A stretch of DNA of 64,000 nucleotides from Hydra vulgaris. Its lineage: Eukaryota > Cnidaria > Hydrozoa > Anthoathecata > Hydridae. Below, piece by piece: positions 20,365 to 32,250 of the stretch. A model generated the notes under the pieces. It searched no databases. It was not told the DNA's origin and saw only the letters and a program-made list of their open reading frames with translations. Each line of letters starts with the position of its first letter. The stretch's first letter is position 1. The position numbers and the translations under genes are program-made. The stretch is from the NCBI RefSeq assembly GCF_038396675.1, contig NC_088920.1, forward strand, positions 64,412,001 to 64,476,000, read 5' to 3'.

Positions 20365-21247
20365 TGGATTTTTATACATCCAGCAAGTTCTGAATGTAGC
20401 AGAGCTTTTGACATAAGCCAAAGGTCGATTTATTTGATGCGTTTATGCGAACAACATCTTTCAGGCTTAAAAATATTTTATTAGCTTGTGGACCTTCCGC
20501 ATCCAATGAGCAAAAACACTTACACTAAAATTGTTCGAAAAAATGCTACTAAAATTGCCATTGCAGGAGAAACTATTGTTTAAAAAATTAATATAGCGAA
20601 AGCTAATGTTTCTTGTGGTTTTCTTCATACAATGGTGTTTAAACTTTTGGATTACAAAGTATTATCCATATATTGAAATTAATATTTGTTGATTGGAAAG
20701 AAGAAAAATACAAATCCTGATGCATAAAAAATGTTAAAAAGTACATACGTTTGTAACCTCACCTATGCTGGCCAAATCACTGTTATGAAGGTTGCTGGAG
20801 CAAAATCTCATTTCAAATGCTCGAATTTGAAAAAAAGTGTTGGCACACAAATAAGAAAATCAAAAAAAGAAAGATGTCTAGGAGGTAAAGAAGGACTTAT
20901 TGATGCAGCAATTGAACGTTTGCAGAACTATTTTTGAACTGCAATAAGAACCAAAAATTAGTCTGTTAATAAAATGCGCAATGTAATGCTTCAATGCTTC
21001 AATGTTTCATGTTGCTTCCTTAAAATAAAAAAATTATGACAAATATGGTTCGAAAGCTGAAAAAAGTTGGTGCTACTAAAACTTTGATCGGACACATCCC
21101 AACCATCCTTCTCTCTATAAACCTGGACCTGGATTGTCACATGGTATTATCGAGCTACTAAAGCCAATTTATGAAGAACTCAGCATTAATGAGTTACTAG
21201 CAAAATGTGTGCATGGAAAAACTCAGAACCAAAATTTGAAATATTGA
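20365..21247 (+). pseudogene. Mutator-like (MULE-type) transposase relic
   Basis: Three in-order segments match the Mutator-like transposase domain proteins found in many invertebrate genomes. (a) 20365-20630, one frame with two stops: SRAFDISQRSIYLMRL, then LVDLPHPMSKNTYTKIV. (b) 20731-20990: KKSVGTQIRKSKKERCLGGK, then LQNYF, a stop, and TAIRTKN in the same frame. (c) 21095-21247: LLKPIYEELSINELLAKCVH then GKTQN. The central portion with most of the catalytic region is missing between (a) and (b). The stops and frameshifts make it a dead copy. Family assignment is from memory of the motif order. Confidence 0.65.
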
Positions 21248-21249
21248 GA

Positions 21250-22120
21250 ACCCTCAAGTCTACGCATTATCGATTTCCAAATACAATTTGCGTGGACATT
21301 ATCTTCGACTTGAACGTCAAAGGGTAAAAAACTGCAAAGAAAAATTTAATTTCATTACTAATCAAATCGTCAATGTATGGAGCTACCTTTAGATGCCATA
21401 AATTTTGAATCAGTCTACTGAATATATAAATGTGATGTATGCATATATAATTGATTTCTGAAATACATAAACTCAAACTCAAAATTAGAGAAAGTATGAA
21501 ATATGAACGAGGATTAAAAACTAAACTTTGATCCATGTTTTACTTTAAAATTTGCAACATTCGGGGCTGTTGCAAACTTTATTGTTGGAAGAAAACAACA
21601 TCAGTGATGACTTTTAAAACACTTAAAATGAGTGCTGGAAAGTTTATGGTAGATGTCTGCAATAAAAAATCTTAAGTATGTTTATACCATTCATCATACT
21701 TTATAATCTTTTCTTCTCTTTTGGGTAAATCATATACAAGTACACTTCTTATCGTTAAATATATAACAACAATATATAAGTATATAATCAAAATAGTTTT
21801 TCAATAAAAAATCTATTATACAATATTAATTAATTTTTTTCCAAAAATAACCAGACCTGTGATAATACCTAAAGTAGGATAACGAAAGAACATTTTGTCA
21901 TTTTATTATTATTTTGTTATTTTTAAGAGCTTTTATTTTCAAGAATTAAGAATCTGCAGTTTTGTTGGCCTTTCAAACGTAGATGTTTGTTGTCCATTTA
22001 AATTTTGAAAATTTTTAAACGTGGGGCCTTGTGACTTATTTGAAATTCTGTTAACCAGCTTTAAGTTATCTTAGGATAATAGTCATAGAAACTGTTTGAG
22101 TTATAATTTTTTTTTTTTTG
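21250..22120. other. Intergenic, no gene recognised
   Basis: AT-rich spacer after the Mutator-like relic. No terminal inverted repeat for that relic could be identified. Confidence 0.4.
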
Positions 22121-22175
22121 TTATAGTTATAAGTTATAGTTATAAGTTATAGCATATAAGTTATAAGTAAAGTTA
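22121..22175. repeat. TTATAAGTTATAG short-unit tandem repeat
   Basis: Irregular tandem TTATAGTTATAAG units following a T run. It is followed to about 22740 by T-rich low-complexity DNA whose long open frames are compositional. Confidence 0.7.
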
Positions 22176-22904
22176 TAATTTTGCGTAAATGTTGTTGAAT
22201 ATTTTGAAAATAATTTGGTAGCATGTTATTTTTCTGTAGGAAAATATCTGTAAGAAAATAAGTAAAAAAGTAATGAAAATAGAAGTTAAAAAAAAACGGT
22301 AATGAATGAAATATATAAAAAGAATGGCAAAGAAAGAAAAAAAACCTTTAAACATCGGAACCACGATCGGCAAATCAAGATATTTATTATTTTTTCATAT
22401 ATTTCTTTAGTTTTCTTTCATATATTTCTTAGGATTATTTATTTTATTTTTCTTCAGTTTTATTTATTTATTTTTCTTCAGTTTTTTAGCGTACATAGTT
22501 TTACTTATTATTTTTTGTTAGTTATTTATTTTTATTTTTTTAGTTATTATTTACTTTTAATGATATATAAATTGTTTATTTTTTTGCCAAAGGTAATTTT
22601 TTGTTTTGTTTGTAATGTTTGTTGTAACTTTTGTTTTGCTTTGATTTTCTCAGTGTTTTACTGTTTATATTGTATTTATTTATTTGGTCATAATATTTGC
22701 AATATATTTTGATTATTATATTATAGCAACTATGATTATATTAATATACTTACTAAATCTTTATAATTTTTTTAGCAATAGTCGTTTTTATGTCATTGTC
22801 AGTTGTTACGTTTTGTCAGTTTATTACTGTTTGTAACTGTTACTTTGTAAGTAAAAACGATTGCTGTATGAAAAGTAATACCGATTTATTTAAATTATTA
22901 TAAT

Positions 22905-22980
22905 TATTTTATTATTGTTATTATTATTATTGTTGTTATTGTTATTGTTGTTATTATTGTTATTATTATTATTATTATTA
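22905..22980. repeat. (TTA/TTG)n microsatellite
   Basis: A trinucleotide run of TTATTATTG type, about 75 bp. Confidence 0.95.
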
Positions 22981-23271
22981 CTAAGATTAACTGTATATAA
23001 ATAAACTATTTTTTTAAGGTATTTACTTGAGATTAGTATTTCAATACTATTTGTAAATAGCCGTGAAAATTTATTTTCAGAATTTATATGATTGATTGAT
23101 TGATATTTTTAATTTGAACATAAAAATTAGAACCTAATACGAGTTAAGTTTTTCCAAGTTGAAGACTCTCATACTTTTTCATTGAATAACTAGGATCATC
23201 CATTCTACTTAGATAATGAATTGCATTAGGTATAGTTTTGCTAATTTTGTAATTTAAAAAATTTTGTTATA

Positions 23272-23340
23272 GGTATGTCTATGTGTATCAGCCAATGTGC
23301 CTATGTGTATCAGCCAATGTGCCTATGTGTATCAGCCAAT
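23272..23340. repeat. Minisatellite, 22-bp unit, 3 copies
   Basis: Three copies of CTATGTGTATCAGCCAATGT plus GC, the first with a T for C change. Confidence 0.9.
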
Positions 23341-23454
23341 ACAATATTAGAATATGAGAAATGATTATGAATTAGACTAAAATAATTTTTTTTTTTGGGG
23401 AACTTAATTAAAGAAGTGATCAAGATTGTTATAAAATACCTATCCCATACGATA

Positions 23455-23650
23455 TTTTTGATTCAATTTGGCTTTCATGGTTACTCCATGACAAATTTTT
23501 ATCTATTTGTACACTAAAAAACTTTGTATAATTTTACCGTTTTATTGTTTGATGATTAATGAGCAACTCTGGAATTTTTAGCGGAAGATTTATTGGTTGA
23601 CCGGATTTATGAAATAAAATGCTGCGAGGTGATTTTATATCTTTTGCTTT
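23455..23650 (-). pseudogene. LINE reverse transcriptase fragment
   Basis: Minus-strand translation gives FHKSGQPINLPLKIPELLIN, a stop shortly after, then KFFSVQIDKNLSWSNHESQI. These align with FHKPSKAENIPLKLPNLLIN and NFLGVLLDEKLSWKFHI of the LINE at 59.4-62.2 kb. It is the post-palm region of ORF2, isolated, with at least one stop or frameshift. Neither the catalytic palm nor a clear 3' tail is present. Confidence 0.65.
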
Positions 23651-24655
23651 GATCTTTATATACATTGTTTATATTTTTATTATTTTATTGCTATTGCTTT
23701 ATCTTGTTAAATTTTTAAAGTTTAAATATTTTCAATGTTTTTTTTTAAGTTTTTTTTAATCTCTTGTCACAATTGTTTTAACTTTTTAGTCATCAGTCTT
23801 TAACCAAAATTTCAGCAACGATGCGTTTTTATATGATGTATAAAGCCTGCTTAAAGTAATTTTATAACACTTTAAATTTTAGGATATTGTATTTTCAGTA
23901 ATGAAAAATGGCTAATTAAAAAATATTGATATTCCGTTTAATCCTACATGAAAATCAAAATCCGATTTAAAACGTTTGGCAAGTTGAATAGATCATAATA
24001 TTTTTTATAATTACTTAAAGCTTTATTTTAAACGCTCCATTAGAATCTGAGACTTTTTGAACAGTGCGAAAGGCATATTTTGTTATATCCGGTATTTCAC
24101 GCGGCTGTCATTACTGCATAACTACTAATTTTATTTCGTTTAGTATGATCTTTTGTAATGTCAATTTCAATTTTAACAATAAGATTTCACTTAAAATATA
24201 TATTTTGAGAGGGTATGCCACCTTAATGGGTGTTTTAAACTAAATTAGGGTGTCGTAAGTGAGTTTATTTGTTTTTTTACTAAAATGGTAAGAAATTTTT
24301 TGATTAAAGCATTTAAAACTTAATTTTATATACTCTTAGCAACAAAAAAAATCTAGAAAAATTCTACTAAGGCAAAATTACTTAAACTGCTTTGTGTGAC
24401 AATTACTTTTCGATTAAAAAAAAGTAATTCTTTTAACTGTATTAATGATAAATATTAAATACATTACAAGAGGTTTTAAATATTTCAACATATCTAGTTA
24501 CTATTAGAAAAAAAATCTTTTATGATTTATAGCGGTGTATTTTGAAATCCTAACTTTAGCTTTAATTTCCGAACCTGCAAAATCTCAAGTTCTTAAATGT
24601 TATTTTTTACCGACAAATTTGCTCGATGTTGGAATTTTTTTTTTTTTTTTATGTT
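23651..24655. other. Intergenic, no gene recognised
   Basis: AT-rich spacer. No reading frame or repeat family identified. Confidence 0.35.
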
Positions 24656-24657
24656 TT

Positions 24658-24745
24658 AAGGCTCGGTCTTGGGCCCATCGCTCTTCGTAATCTTCATAAA
24701 TGACCTGTGTCACTCATCATATAAAACTGTACGCCGACTGCAGTA
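24658..24745 (+). pseudogene. Second-type LINE reverse transcriptase palm scrap
   Basis: The plus strand reads GSVLGPSLFVIFINDLCHSS, the RT block preceding the catalytic YADD box. One base later, in another frame, KLYADC stands where YADD belongs, so the second catalytic Asp is lost and the frame is shifted. It is more like the 36.6-kb LINE than the FADD-type elements at the right end. Confidence 0.6.
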
Positions 24746-24808
24746 AAAATATCATTTATTAAACACCTGCCTATGAAAATTGACTCCATCGGCTTGGTCT
24801 AACAAGAC

Positions 24809-25141
24809 TTGAAGAACGCCGTAAAAGACCAGACTTTGTCAAGCAATTTAAAACCACGCGTCAACTTGAACTTGTCAGTTTTTTTGTCCCGCAAAAACTT
24901 TCGAACAGTAAAGTATATTTTGAGAGAGCATAACCATAAACCAAAACGCCAGCTAGTAAGAAATCGGAAGAAAGACATTGAATGCGTTTTCCCAAACAGC
25001 AGTGAACGCTCCATCAATCAATGCTTTCAAAGTCAGCATAACAAAGTAACTTTTAGAGACAACGTTGCTGCTTTGTCTGTAGCGTCTGTGTTTTCACATA
25101 GAGGGGCCTGGTGTAGTACCTCTTCATCAAACTATAAATAG
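24809..25141 (+). CDS. Unrecognised 110-codon ORF
   Basis: Open from ATG at 24809 to TAG at 25139-25141. Composition is clearly less AT-rich than its surroundings. The peptide is basic (KPKRQLVRNRKKDIE) with no signal peptide or membrane segment. It directly follows an RT scrap, and its first residues (QDLKNAVK just upstream and at the start) could be the post-palm part of that RT, so it may be retroelement debris rather than a host gene. I do not recognise a domain. Confidence 0.3.
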   Translation: MKNAVKDQTLSSNLKPRVNLNLSVFLSRKNFRTVKYILREHNHKPKRQLVRNRKKDIECVFPNSSERSINQCFQSQHNKVTFRDNVAALSVASVFSHRGAWCSTSSSNYK

Positions 25142-25787
25142 TTCTACTGTGTTTATTTTTTTGATCACTAAATGAAAATAAAAAATACTTCAGAGTCTCT
25201 AGTGGCGAAAGTGAACTTAGTGACTTCAAAGCAAATTTAAGCATGAATAAATTTATTATTTGAATAATTACTTCATAAAAACTATGTATGGCGATAAAAA
25301 TTTGTTTGGTAAACATTCGGAATTTCAGATTACTAAGCAATTGTTGAGAATGCGAGAGACGATATGCATTGAATATTATTCTAACTGAATCCTTTTGTTT
25401 GTTGAAAAATATTTTAATTTTTGTTTTATTGGTGCTGCACCATTTGCAAGTTTAGCACTAGCAAAAATGAATAAAAAAGAAATAGATGTGTTTAAAACAT
25501 ATTTAATTTAGGTAAGTTTTGCTTTATAAAGTATGCCAATATAAGTATAAAATTTCTAAGTATAAAAAATGATGTAAAACAATTTTTGTTTTTAGGCTTC
25601 AAAGTATTTCAATTGCTTACGCCGGCTGTGATAAATAAAATGAAGAACTGTGATGAAGAAACTGAAGAAATTTTTTTTTTAAATCTTAAAATATTACGTT
25701 AATGTTTCATAAAATTTACAAGCTAAAATAAAATAATATAAACAATTATAAGTGAAGATATTTAATATATATATAAAAAAAGAACGC
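25142..25787. other. Intergenic, no gene recognised
   Basis: AT-rich. GTGATGAAGAAACTGAAGAA at about 25651-25670 is a single copy of the unit that forms an array at 28.43 kb. Confidence 0.4.
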
Positions 25788-25920
25788 GGAAACTCGTAGA
25801 TGACCGTAAGGTCTTGTCGTTGAGTACCGCTGGCATATTTTGAAACCTTATACAGGCTCAGAATAGGCAGAATTATGAGCAATCTGATTCGCTGATTTTG
25901 AAAGAGAGGCAAGTGCGCAT
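25788..25920 (-). repeat. SINE-like repeat with conserved tail hairpin (copy 1)
   Basis: Plus-strand GTCTTGTCGTTGAGTACCGC (25811-25830) is the conserved core. On the minus strand the tail reads GACCTTACGGTC, a perfect 4-bp hairpin, then ATCTACGAGTTTCCGCG. The remainder (TGAAACCTTATACAGGCTCA and beyond) is shared with 27.95 kb in opposite orientation. Confidence 0.65.
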
Positions 25921-28430
25921 TTGTTGAAAAATATAATTAAAATCAAAACAAGCAGGTTTTTGAAATAAATTTCAAAGTAATGATAAACTAAGTTTATCAA
26001 TATAAGTCTTGTGTTACTATCAACACAGGAAATTAATTTTATTTTAGTTCACTTCAGAGCATTTAAAAAGTATCAAAATACAAGAGAATTTTCATTCGTA
26101 AAAATCTCAAAATGTCAATAAGGTGATCAAAATGTCAATAAGGGGATCAAAATGTCAATAAGGTCAATCTTAGTGATGGGAACTTCATCTGCTGTTAATT
26201 TAAAGAGATGGAAAAAAAAAAACTTATTAAAGTAAATTCGAAAAGATCTATAAATGTGTTTCTCGTAAAAATTTAATGTCCTTGGCTTTAAAGCATACTC
26301 AAACACAAAGTTTATATGCAGTTGCACGAGACTACTGTTGAAGAAATTTATTTATAAATTGGTTTTTATGTTAATTACGAAGAGTTATACATTAAAGTTT
26401 TTAAAAAAGAAAATTTGTACTGATTGCAATTCTACATGTTTCATGTCAATATATGAACTCTAACGAGATTTTTTTGTTCATGTTTTGTTTCAACATTAGT
26501 TTGAGAAAACTGATATTTTTTTATCACATAACTCTAATAAAACTTCGTACTGAAACCCTTAAACACTTTTCAAAGGTTTAGAAATAGTTCGACCGACTAC
26601 ATTAATTTGTCACAATATATAAAAGATGATAATTGGATATTAATACTCTGTTTGAAATTTTTAACAAAAAAAGAAAATTTTTTGTACTGTTACATATAAA
26701 CACTGACATTACAAGCAAGAAAAAGTATTGTAAGTTAAATAATTTAAAAGTAATTTAAATAATTTGACCAAATAAAAGTGGATTGTGGCATCAAAAAAAT
26801 GCAAATTAGTGTGGCATTTGTTTTTATTGTAATAATTGAAAAAAAAAGGAGAACAAAATTAAGTGGTAAAAATTAAGTATTTTAATGGAAAAATAGTAAT
26901 CAAGAAAAGAAAAGGAGATTTTTTAGAAAAATGAAGTCAGTTGTCATGCTATGTGTTTTTGTTATTATAAAATGTTTTTGTTTAAACTCTTGAAATATTC
27001 AACGTGAATTTGCATGTTTCTTTTTTCTACCTCTTTACCCTTGGTTCTCCATTAAGATGTGGTACAATGTTTTGTAATCTATTAATTACTAGATAATCCT
27101 GCGTTTAAAGCTAAATTGTAAATGTGAAAAAATTTCTAAATACAAAAGAAGTGATATTTGTTTAGGTATTCACAGAAATTCAAAAAAAGCGCCTTGATTT
27201 TATTGGTTATACCAAAAATAACATAAAGAAACTATTTATAAAATTTGTTACGAAAATACATTTCAAAAGTTTTTTTTTTTTCATTTTATTAGAGCTAACA
27301 GATTTTTTTTTCTTCAGAAGTATTTAGCTTACAATTGCTTTTACTTTGAGAGTGTTGCAAATTACCTGGGTTAGCTATAACAACCAGTGAGCAATATTCT
27401 CAAACCTAAAATGTTTTAGTAAGGTATATAGTTTGTATATGAGAGTAATTAGTATAAAGTTTTGGAAAGAAATTAGGGAATTTTTAAAAATATTTTTCTA
27501 GCTAAATGATAGGATTAATCAAAAACTTGATGTGAAAGAAATCATACCAAGTTATCAATATTTTATGGATATTACAAGATAAATTATAAAACTGTTATAA
27601 AAATCTATCATATGAAAATCACAGCATAGTCAAGTTTCACTATCTGGTTAGTAGTAGTTTGTTACAATGGTTATCTTTTTTAAGTCTTAGAGTTATAAAA
27701 ACCATTAGGAAAACAAACTACTTCTTTTAAATCTTTATTTTTGAAAAATTATTATGAAAATCGCGGTTGTTTTGAGTTGTGAAGTTTTGTAAAAGTGTAA
27801 GTACTATATTGTACAGATGTTGATAGAAAAATCATACTTTTTATGTAATTATTATTTGATTTTTTAATGTAATTATTCAATTTCGCTTTTATTATCTCGC
27901 AAGCCTTTTGACATTTGTTTTGACTATAATATACACACAAAAGCCTCTATTTCAAAATCAACCAATCAGTTTGCGCATTATCTCCGCCTATCCTGAGTCT
28001 GTATAGGGTTTCAAAATATGCATACCGCTGTAAAAAGACGTTGTTGCATTTTAACATGTTAAATATTTTACGTCGTAAATAAAAAAGTTAGTGTTTTCCA
28101 ATAATAAAAGAATAACAAGATTTAAATTAAAAAATTTACAAAAAAATAAAAAGTTCACGAAAAATTTCTTAAAGATAATTTGACAAATAATATATCAGAA
28201 ATATAGGCTTGCAGATCGTAAATAACTGAATTACAAATCATATCAAGAAAAAAGAGATTTAAATAAAAATAAAAAACTACAAAAAATATTACAAAAAAAT
28301 ACTTATAAATAATATAGACAGACAATACAATAGCAATACAGGCTTGCAGATCGTAAATAATTGAAATACAAATCGTACAACTAAAATCATACATTAAAAA
28401 TCATTTAAACCAATATAAATAATTGATAAA
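25921..28430. other. Long intergenic stretch, repeats only
   Basis: No gene is recognised. It contains a 20-bp tandem repeat AAAATGTCAATAAGGKGATC (3 copies, 26110-26165) and the inverted SINE-like copy listed separately. The many short open frames are AT-rich and unsupported. A directly repeated segment, AGGCTTGCAGATCGTAAATAA, occurs near 28206 and 28341. Confidence 0.4.
27945..28030 (+). repeat. SINE-like repeat fragment (copy 2, inverted)
   Basis: Plus-strand TTTCAAAATCAACCAATCAG ... GTATAGGGTTTCAAAATATG ... ACCGCTG is the reverse complement of the body of the 25.8-kb copy, with about 80% agreement by eye. It stops before the hairpin. Confidence 0.6.
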
Positions 28431-28432
28431 CT

Positions 28433-28522
28433 TTGATGAAAAAACTGAAGAACTGTGATGAAGAAACTGAAGAACTGTGATGAAGAAACTGAAGAACTGT
28501 GATGAAGAAACTGAAGAACAGT
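28433..28522. repeat. Minisatellite, 24-bp unit, 4 copies
   Basis: Tandem GAAGAACTGTGATGAAGAAA plus CT. A lone copy of the unit is present at 25.65 kb. Confidence 0.92.
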
Positions 28523-28796
28523 GGAAAACAGCTACTTTGATTTTTACAAACTTTGATTTTATGAATGAAAAAGAAAAATTCCATATTTCCGTTCATTCGG
28601 TCTTGTAAGAAACAAAATTTGCATATTGAATAGACAAAAAAAAATTAATTTATTTACATATTCTTTGTCAAAAGTATTAGATATGAGTATATTTTCTAGA
28701 TTTGCAAGTGTACTGTAAATCACTATTTCAAAGTAGCCACCATATGTATCTCCCCATCATGTTTTCGTAATACTGTTCTTGATATCGACGTTCTGA

Positions 28797-28840
28797 GTCC
28801 AATATATTCAGAGAGCGCTCGCTCTCTGAATATATTGGAC
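28797..28840. repeat. 44-bp palindrome, 21-bp arms
   Basis: Arms GTCCAATATATTCAGAGAGC(G) and their exact complement are separated by only CT. The left arm contains the CCAATATATTC sequence of the adjoining array in the opposite orientation. Confidence 0.93.
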
Positions 28841-28975
28841 ATACGAGAACATATTGAATATATTGGATATACGAACATATTGAATATATTGGATATAAAC
28901 ATATTGAATATATTGGATATATAGAACATATTGAATATATTGGATATATCCAATATTGAATATATTGGATATACG
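28841..28975. repeat. Minisatellite of GAATATATTGGATAT units
   Basis: Irregular tandem array of ATTGAATATATTGGATATAC with GAACAT or AAACAT spacers, about 5-6 copies. It starts at the 44-bp palindrome and is itself rich in dyad symmetry. The YIQYIQY-type open frames across it are repeat artefacts. Confidence 0.9.
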
Positions 28976-28999
28976 AGAACTTACTCTCATCCGATAGTT

Positions 29000-30487
29000 C
29001 TCGTATTTTCTTAAATTTATTGACGTGATTGTTGAGGATATGGACTTCGAGTAACATTATGCATCTGAACTAACTCCAAATAGTTTTGAGCCTTACGATT
29101 AATCACGAAACCAATAACAACTGCATAAAAGCTGTTTCTTAACCTTTTTAAACCTTTTTGAGACAATTTCCATACAAGTCATTAAAATTAAGATAAGATA
29201 ATATCGAGAAGACTTGCAACTTTCAAATTTTGCACATTGTAGTTTTATGGTCTCATTAGGATACTCTCGCTTAAAGTAACTGATTTTTCTAAAAAAAAGT
29301 TTAAACTGCTGATGCCTACTACTAGGCAAGGCAATACCATGCCTCAAAATACAGACCATACCTTCATCTGGTTGAAAGTTTATTATACTTATCAATTTAT
29401 GATAAATTAATTAACGAACTTCTACTTAACTATTAAAAAAATTATCTTTATGATCTTACCTAAAATAACTATAAATCTTTAACCAAAAGGTTTTTTAATT
29501 TAATTTGTTTCTTTCAATGCAGCTGCCCGTTTTAAGCTTGATAAACAAGCAAGTCTCTCAAACTTGACAAGTTTGAGATACTTGCTTCAAACAGTTTTTT
29601 TGCAGTTGTTGTTGGCTTGATTGATCTGTCGGTTGTCGCATTTTGCGGGATTTGAATTTGAAAGCAAATTTCATGCATTACCTCATACAGGATGTACTAC
29701 ATATATTTCTACAGTGTACTGTAAATAAATATCCAATAGTTTTTTTGTTTTTTTTTGCTAATTGGCTTTAAATTTAATACTTAGGAATATAAAATTTTTT
29801 ACAAAGTTTAGTTTACTCTAAAAGTAGTAAAAAGTGTTTTGTTATCGAAATTAAATTTTAAACTTTTTTTTAATTACTCTTTTTCTTTTGGTCTTATATT
29901 AATATTTAATATAAATTTAAATAATAATATTTACGCTAATATAAATTTAAATATTAATATTTACACAAATATAAATTGTTCTGATATCTCATTAATAAGA
30001 GAAGTCTAGAGCAAAAAAATAATATACACTGTCTATTTACAAACTCTTCTATTAATACCAAACTCTGAATTTTTCAAGTTTTGTCCGGGCTAACTCTACA
30101 TTATTAGTGTAGTCTGTTTTGAGAACACTAGTAGGAAATATATTCTTAAAAATTTTGTTTAAAATGCTAATCATGTTTAAGCTAATCATGTTTACGCAGA
30201 TATTTAAAAAAAGCTGTACAAGAGTTTGTTTTGTTTTTTTACTTTATTAGGAGTACATTTTTTTTGCATAAGAAATACACGTTTTTTTTTGTTTTTTCGT
30301 TTTATCGCGTAATGTTATCGTTTAACTTTATCACATTTAAGATGTCATAAAAATAGATTAAAAAAAAAATTTTAACTTTAAATAAAATTTTGTTAATGAA
30401 CAAATATTTCTAATGTTCTCATTAAATAATAGTCTTTTTGTTTTGTTTATTTTTTTTTATACATGTTTATTTTAAATAACTACAAAG
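29000..30487. other. Intergenic, no gene recognised
   Basis: AT-rich. CAAGT, TCTCAAACTTG and CAAGTTTGAGA, ACTTG form a hairpin at about 29552-29586. No gene or transposon end is recognised. Confidence 0.4.
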
Positions 30488-30745
30488 CAGGGGAGGCGCC
30501 AGCATTTTTTGGTCTTCGAGATATCTAACTTCCAGACATGGAGCAAACTCCAAACATTTATATGTTTATACTTATGTCGAATAAGGATGCTTTGCAAAAA
30601 ATTGCGATGATTGGACCCTGGGATCAAAAAAGCAATAAAATTTCACCCCCTGCCCCCATGCCCCAAACGTGAGAGCAACAAGTTGATAAAATATTTTTTG
30701 TACTATTTTCAACTAGACCTATATTTATCGAGAAATTTTAAGTTT
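30488..30745. mobile_element. Fragment related to the subterminal region of the 31.6-kb element
   Basis: The segment with TTCGAGATATCTAACTTCCA ... GGATGCTTTGCAAAAAATTG ... CCCCTGCCCCCATG parallels 31800-32000 (AGATAGGTAGCTAATAAGCA ... GGATGACTTGCAAAAAATTA ... CCGCCCCGATCCC). It is probably a decayed relative or MITE of the CACGGTG-ended element. No end can be fixed. Confidence 0.45.
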
Positions 30746-30749
30746 AAAT

Positions 30750-31045
30750 ACAACATAACAATGTGAACGTAAAAAATAATCCGAGAAATATATCTCTAAA
30801 TTCTTCCAATTAAAATAAAAAAATACAATAAATAAAAATGAATCTGATAATTTTTGAAGGTGTTATAAGATGTTTACCTATTGTTTATTTACCAAGTTCC
30901 AAAATAATGTTTGTGTATAAATATGATAAAAACGAAATTTGTATAAATTTGATAAAAAGAATTATTGATCTGTAGTTATAGGAAGCTCGCAGATGACTGT
31001 AGTCAGTCTTGTCATCAAGTACCATTTTTCCAGACGTGTAATACA
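30750..31045 (-). repeat. Dispersed repeat with tail hairpin (copy A)
   Basis: About 295 bp, clearly homologous and colinear with 51499-51800. Both contain AATCCGAGAAATATATCTCT, AAATATGATAAAAACGAAAT and GTCTTGTCATCRAGTACC. On the minus strand GACTG-ACTA-CAGTC forms the hairpin. The family is unnamed by me; it shares only the hairpin core with the tRNA-SINEs. Confidence 0.75.
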
Positions 31046-31097
31046 CATAAAAAAGCTGTTGCAAACGTGTTATATATGTATGTGTTACACATATGCC

Positions 31098-31121
31098 TTA
31101 TTATTATTGTTATTATTATTA

Positions 31122-31172
<51 letters not shown>

Positions 31173-31186
31173 GTATTGTTATTATT
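31098..31186. repeat. (TTA)n microsatellite
   Basis: About 90 bp of TTATTATTG/TTATTATTA triplets. Poly-Leu and poly-Ile open frames over it are artefacts. Confidence 0.97.
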
Positions 31187-32101
31187 TTATTTTAATCGAT
31201 TTCTATTAAAAGTTAAGTTATATTTATATTTAAACTTTAATTAGAATTTAAAGAAATTTCTTAAAGTTGTTTAATTTAATTATTGTAGATTTTAGCTTTA
31301 TTTTCAGAGAGTGTTTGTTGTTGAAATTTATTAGCGTTTCTGGAAATTATTTTGTTAAATAAATAGGGACCACGATATGTAATTGAGAATTTTGAGAATC
31401 TTGTTGTTTCAAATGGTATCTTAAAGTTGCCTGTTGCTCTTGTATTGTATTTATTTATTTTGTTTTTATAAAAGTGTGCTGTAAAATGTTTTGAAACCAG
31501 ACTTTATATTTACTTTCCATGTTTATATTTAAACATGGAAAGAATATTTTGATAAATATTTATTTGAAATATATTTAGTGCGTTTATTTGTTCTAGTAAG
31601 GGTCTAGCCTGAGTAAATTTGTTTTTGTTGTACTCTAGTCTTCACGGTGCATAGGAACATACTCTAAGACCTTGCAACACATCCCCAGAGATTTTATTTT
31701 TGATTATCATTAGAAAACATTTCCTCATTCAAAAAATGTAAACGACAACTTTTTTTAGTGGGGGCCTGGGGAGAAAACACACATTTTAGGGCAGTGCCCA
31801 GGAATTTTGTTGTTCAAGATAGGTAGCTAATAAGCATGGGGCATACTCAAATTTTTAGTATGTTGATACTGGTAGCAAATGAGGATGACTTGCAAAAAAT
31901 TAAGGTAATTGAATCTAAACCAACCCCGCCCCGATCCCTAACTGCCCCCTTCCTAGAACTACGTCTCCTTTATTCGTAAATTTTTTTTTTTTGTTCTATC
32001 ATAAAGTAGATCAAAATTCATCGACAGATTTCAAATTTCATCAAAAAATCTCTTTTCGTTTAAGATTTATAACAATGCAAAGCCTAAAATTACCCCCTGA
32101 A

Positions 32102-32250
32102 ATAACCTTAAATGGTCTCAACTTTTAAACGAAAAATTTTTTTTTGATGTAATTTGAAATCTGTCGATGAACTTTGATCTAGTTTAATATAAAACAAGCA
32201 AAAAGTTGAAAAGTGTTTTTTGGAACCATACCCTAGGGGGGATTTGGGGA
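32102..32250. repeat. Subterminal inverted repeat, left arm
   Basis: AATAACCTTAAATGGTCTCA ... TGGAACCATACCCTAGGG is the reverse complement of 35360-35505 with very few differences. The left arm lies about 430 bp further inside than the right arm. The inserted 31665-32095 carries a partial inverted copy of the same sequence (AAAATTCATCGACAGATTTC, about 32013). Confidence 0.85.

Noticed and set aside
22302..22712. 136-codon Phe/Tyr-rich ORF that looks like a membrane protein
   Set aside because: The region is T-rich low-complexity DNA; hydrophobicity follows from TTT/TAT codons. No start context or homology.
28728..29057. Tyr/Ile-repeat ORFs in three frames
   Set aside because: They are translations of the GAATATATTGGATAT minisatellite.
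30965..31244. Poly-Ile / poly-Leu ORFs
   Set aside because: They read through the (TTA)n microsatellite; no conserved sequence outside it.
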